Assembly (NCBI GenBank): GCA_963971285.1
Contig: OZ020246.1
Span: 15,483,217-15,547,216 of the forward strand
DNA: 64,000 bases
Direction of reading: 5' to 3'
Origin: Astropecten irregularis
Taxonomy: Eukaryota > Echinodermata > Asteroidea > Paxillosida > Astropectinidae
This document shows positions 61,267-64,000 of this stretch, one piece after another. The notes under the pieces are model-generated. The model saw only the letters and a program-made list of their open reading frames with translations, was not told the DNA's origin and ran no database searches. The position numbers and the translations under genes are program-made. The stretch's first letter is position 1. Each line of letters opens with the position of its first letter.

Positions 61267-61556
61267 GCTTCTTCCTGTTTAGTTTTATTAAATAACAGTG
61301 AGCATCAGAGGTGCTTCTTGCTGTCTAGTTTTATTAAATTACAGTGAGCATCAAAGGTGCTTCTTGCTGTCTACATTTATTAAATTACAGTGAGCATCAA
61401 AGGTACTTCTTCCTGTCTAGTTTTATTAAATTACAGTGAGCATCAGAGGTGCTTCTTGCTGTCTAGTCTTATTAGAGTGAGCTTCAATGGTTATTTTATC
61501 TTCATTTTTATAATGAATGAAATTTTCATGTCTGCATTTTAAATATAGATTTTTTT
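61267..61556. repeat. 46-bp minisatellite block, 5 copies
   Basis: Copies from 61267; one reads GGTACTTC instead of GGTGCTTC. The tail re-enters the satellite in the usual phase (ACGTCAACTTTGG), unlike the equivalent block at 50879. Confidence 0.95.
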
Positions 61557-64000
61557 ACGTCAACTTTGGTTAATAACTAACCAAAATATTCTAGTAAATA
61601 ACCTAAATTTTTCTAATAATTTCAGTGAACGTCCTTGTAACGTTCTAAAAGTAAGACCAGATATTATTTATCGCGTCAACTTTGGTTAATAACTAACCAA
61701 AATATTCTAGTAAATAACCTAAATTTTTCTAATAATTTCAGTGAACGTCCTTGTAACGTTCTAAAAGTAAGACCAGATATTATTTATCGCGTCAACTTTG
61801 GTTAATAACTAACCAAAATATTCTAGTAAATAACCTAAATTTTTCTAATAATTTCAGTGAACGTCCTTGTAACGTTCTAAAAGTAAGACCAGATATTATT
61901 TATCGCGTCAACTTTGGTTAATAACTAACCAAAATATTCTAGTAAATAACCTAAATTTTTCTAATAATTTCAGTGAACGTCCTTGTAACGTTCTAAAAGT
62001 AAGACCAGATATTATTTATCGCGTCAACTTTGGTTAATAACTAACCAAAATATTCTAGTAAATAACCTAAATTTTTCTAATAATTTCAGTGAACGTCCTT
62101 GTAACGTTCTAAAAGTAAGACCAGATATTATTTATCGCGTCAACTTTGGTTAATAACTAACCAAAATATTCTTGTAAATAACCTAAATTTTTCTAATAAT
62201 TTCAGTGAACGTCCTTGTAACGTTCTAAAAGTAAGACCAGATATTATTTATCGCGTCAACTTTGGTTAATAACTAACCAAAATATTCTAGTAAATAACCT
62301 AAATTTTTCTAATAATTTCAGTGAACGTCCTTGTAACGTTCTAAAAGTAAGACCAGATATTATTTATCGCGTCAACTTTGGTTAATAACTAACCAAAATA
62401 TTCTAGTAAATAACCTAAATTTTTCTAATAATTTCAGTGAACGTCCTTGTAACGTTCTAAAAGTAAGACCAGATATTATTTATCGCGTCAACTTTGGTTA
62501 ATAACTAACCAAAATATTCTTGTAAATAACCTAAATTTTTCTAATAATTTCAGTGAACGTCCTTGTAACGTTCTAAAAGTAAGACCAGATATTATTTATC
62601 GCGTCAACTTTGGTTAATAACTAACCAAAATATTCTAGTAAATAACCTAAATTTTTCTAATAATTTCAGTGAACGTCCTTGTAACGTTCTAAAAGTAAGA
62701 CCAGATATTATTTATCGCGTCAACTTTGGTTAATAACTAACCAAAATATTCTAGTAAATAACCTAAATTTTTCTAATAATTTCAGTGAACGTCCTTGTAA
62801 CGTTCTAAAAGTAAGACCAGATATTATTTATCGCGTCAACTTTGGTTAATAACTAACCAAAATATTCTAGTAAATAACCTAAATTTTTCTAATAATTTCA
62901 GTGAACGTCCTTGTAACGTTCTAAAAGTAAGACCAGATATTATTTATCGCGTCAACTTTGGTTAATAACTAACCAAAATATTCTAGTAAATAACCTAAAT
63001 TTTTCTAATAATTTCAGTGAACGTCCTTGTAACGTTCTAAAAGTAAGACCAGATATTATTTATCGCGTCAACTTTGGTTAATAACTAACCAAAATATTCT
63101 AGTAAATAACCTAAATTTTTCTAATAATTTCAGTGAACGTCCTTGTAACGTTCTAAAAGTAAGACCAGATATTATTTATCGCGTCAACTTTGGTTAATAA
63201 CTAACCAAAATATTCTAGTAAATAACCTAAATTTTTCTAATAATTTCAGTGAACGTCCTTGTAACGTTCTAAAAGTAAGACCAGATATTATTTATCGCGT
63301 CAACTTTGGTTAATAACTAACCAAAATATTCTAGTAAATAACCTAAATTTTTCTAATAATTTCAGTGAACGTACTTGTAACGTTCTTAAAGTAAGACAAG
63401 ATATTATTTATCGCGTCAACTTTGGTTAATAACTAACCAAAATATTCTAGTAAATAACCTAAATTTTTCTAATAATTTCAGTGAACGTCCTTGTAACGTT
63501 CTAAAAGTAAGACCAGATATTATTTATCGCGTCAACTTTGGTTAATAACTAACCAAAATATTCTAGTAAATAACCTAAATTTTTCTAATAATTTCAGTGA
63601 ACGTCCTTGTAACGTTCTAAAAGTAAGACCAGATATTATTATTATTATCTAATAATTTCAGTGAACGTACTTGTAACGTTCTTAAAGTAAGACAAGATAT
63701 TATTTATCGCGTCAACTTTGGTTAATAACTAACCAAAATATTCTAGTAAATAACCTAAATTTTTCTAATAATTTCAGTGAACGTCCTTGTAACGTTCTAA
63801 AAGTAAGACCAGATATTATTTATCGCGTCAACTTTGGTTAATAACTAACCAAAATATTCTAGTAAATAACCTAAATTTTTCTAATAATTTCAGTGAACGT
63901 CCTTGTAACGTTCTAAAAGTAAGACCAGATATTATTTATCGCGTCAACTTTGGTTAATAACTAACCAAAATATTCTAGTAAATAACCTCAATTTTTCTAA
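61557..64000. repeat. 116-bp satellite array, run 15 (about 21 monomers, cut by window end)
   Basis: Mostly uniform monomers. ATTCTTGTAAATAACC occurs at about 62170 and 62519, and the TATTATTATTATC collapsed monomer appears a third time (CTAATAATTT at 63649), again followed by the GTACTTG/TTCTTAAAG monomer. The array continues past the window. Confidence 0.97.

Noticed and set aside
1..64000. Telomere repeat, rDNA spacer or replication-origin iterons
   Set aside because: No short G-rich telomere unit, no rRNA sequence and no initiator gene nearby; repeat length and extent fit a satellite.

Overview
The window is a composite satellite array with no convincing protein-coding gene. About 43 kb (roughly two thirds) is a tandem repeat of a 116-bp, AT-rich monomer (about 28% GC by hand count), some 370 copies in 15 runs. 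The remaining 21 kb consists of a few longer repeat modules embedded in it. A tRNA-like gene with internal Pol III A and B boxes and a T6 terminator, the satellite organisation and the lack of dense open frames point to a eukaryotic nuclear genome (centromeric, pericentromeric or other heterochromatic block). I cannot name the species.

Layout: six large composite modules lie at 1815-4155, 9402-11778, 17507-21000, 36034-39527, 46010-49501 and 56398-59889. Each contains, in the same order, 471-bp repeat units carrying a strong hairpin, a 46-bp minisatellite, one tRNA-Thr(AGT)-like gene on the minus strand, and a long imperfect inverted repeat built from a 12-bp minisatellite (GGAAC-rich arm, then GTTCC-rich arm). 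Modules 1-2 are one type (spacing 7587 bp). Modules 3-6 are a second type, which re-enters the satellite for half a monomer after the tRNA and adds a 4 x 48-bp repeat, a 9-bp-arm hairpin and two extra 46-bp blocks. Eight smaller stand-alone 46-bp blocks (15949, 22494, 24395, 34522, 44684, 50879, 55072, 61267) split the monomer arrays.

Nearly all modules enter and leave the satellite at the same phase of the 116-bp monomer. The simplest reading is that the monomer was amplified out of a longer composite repeat, rather than the modules landing at random. Several levels of higher-order repeat are visible (580, 1164, 1273, 1901, 2665, 7587, 9976, 10388 and 18527 bp). Nested mutations suggest modules 3 to 6 arose stepwise.

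The only element with a credible molecular function of its own is the tRNA-like gene, present in six copies that look identical. It has intact Pol III signals but an 8-nt anticodon loop and two stem mismatches. Open frames of 60-215 codons exist, but all are by-products of the repeats.
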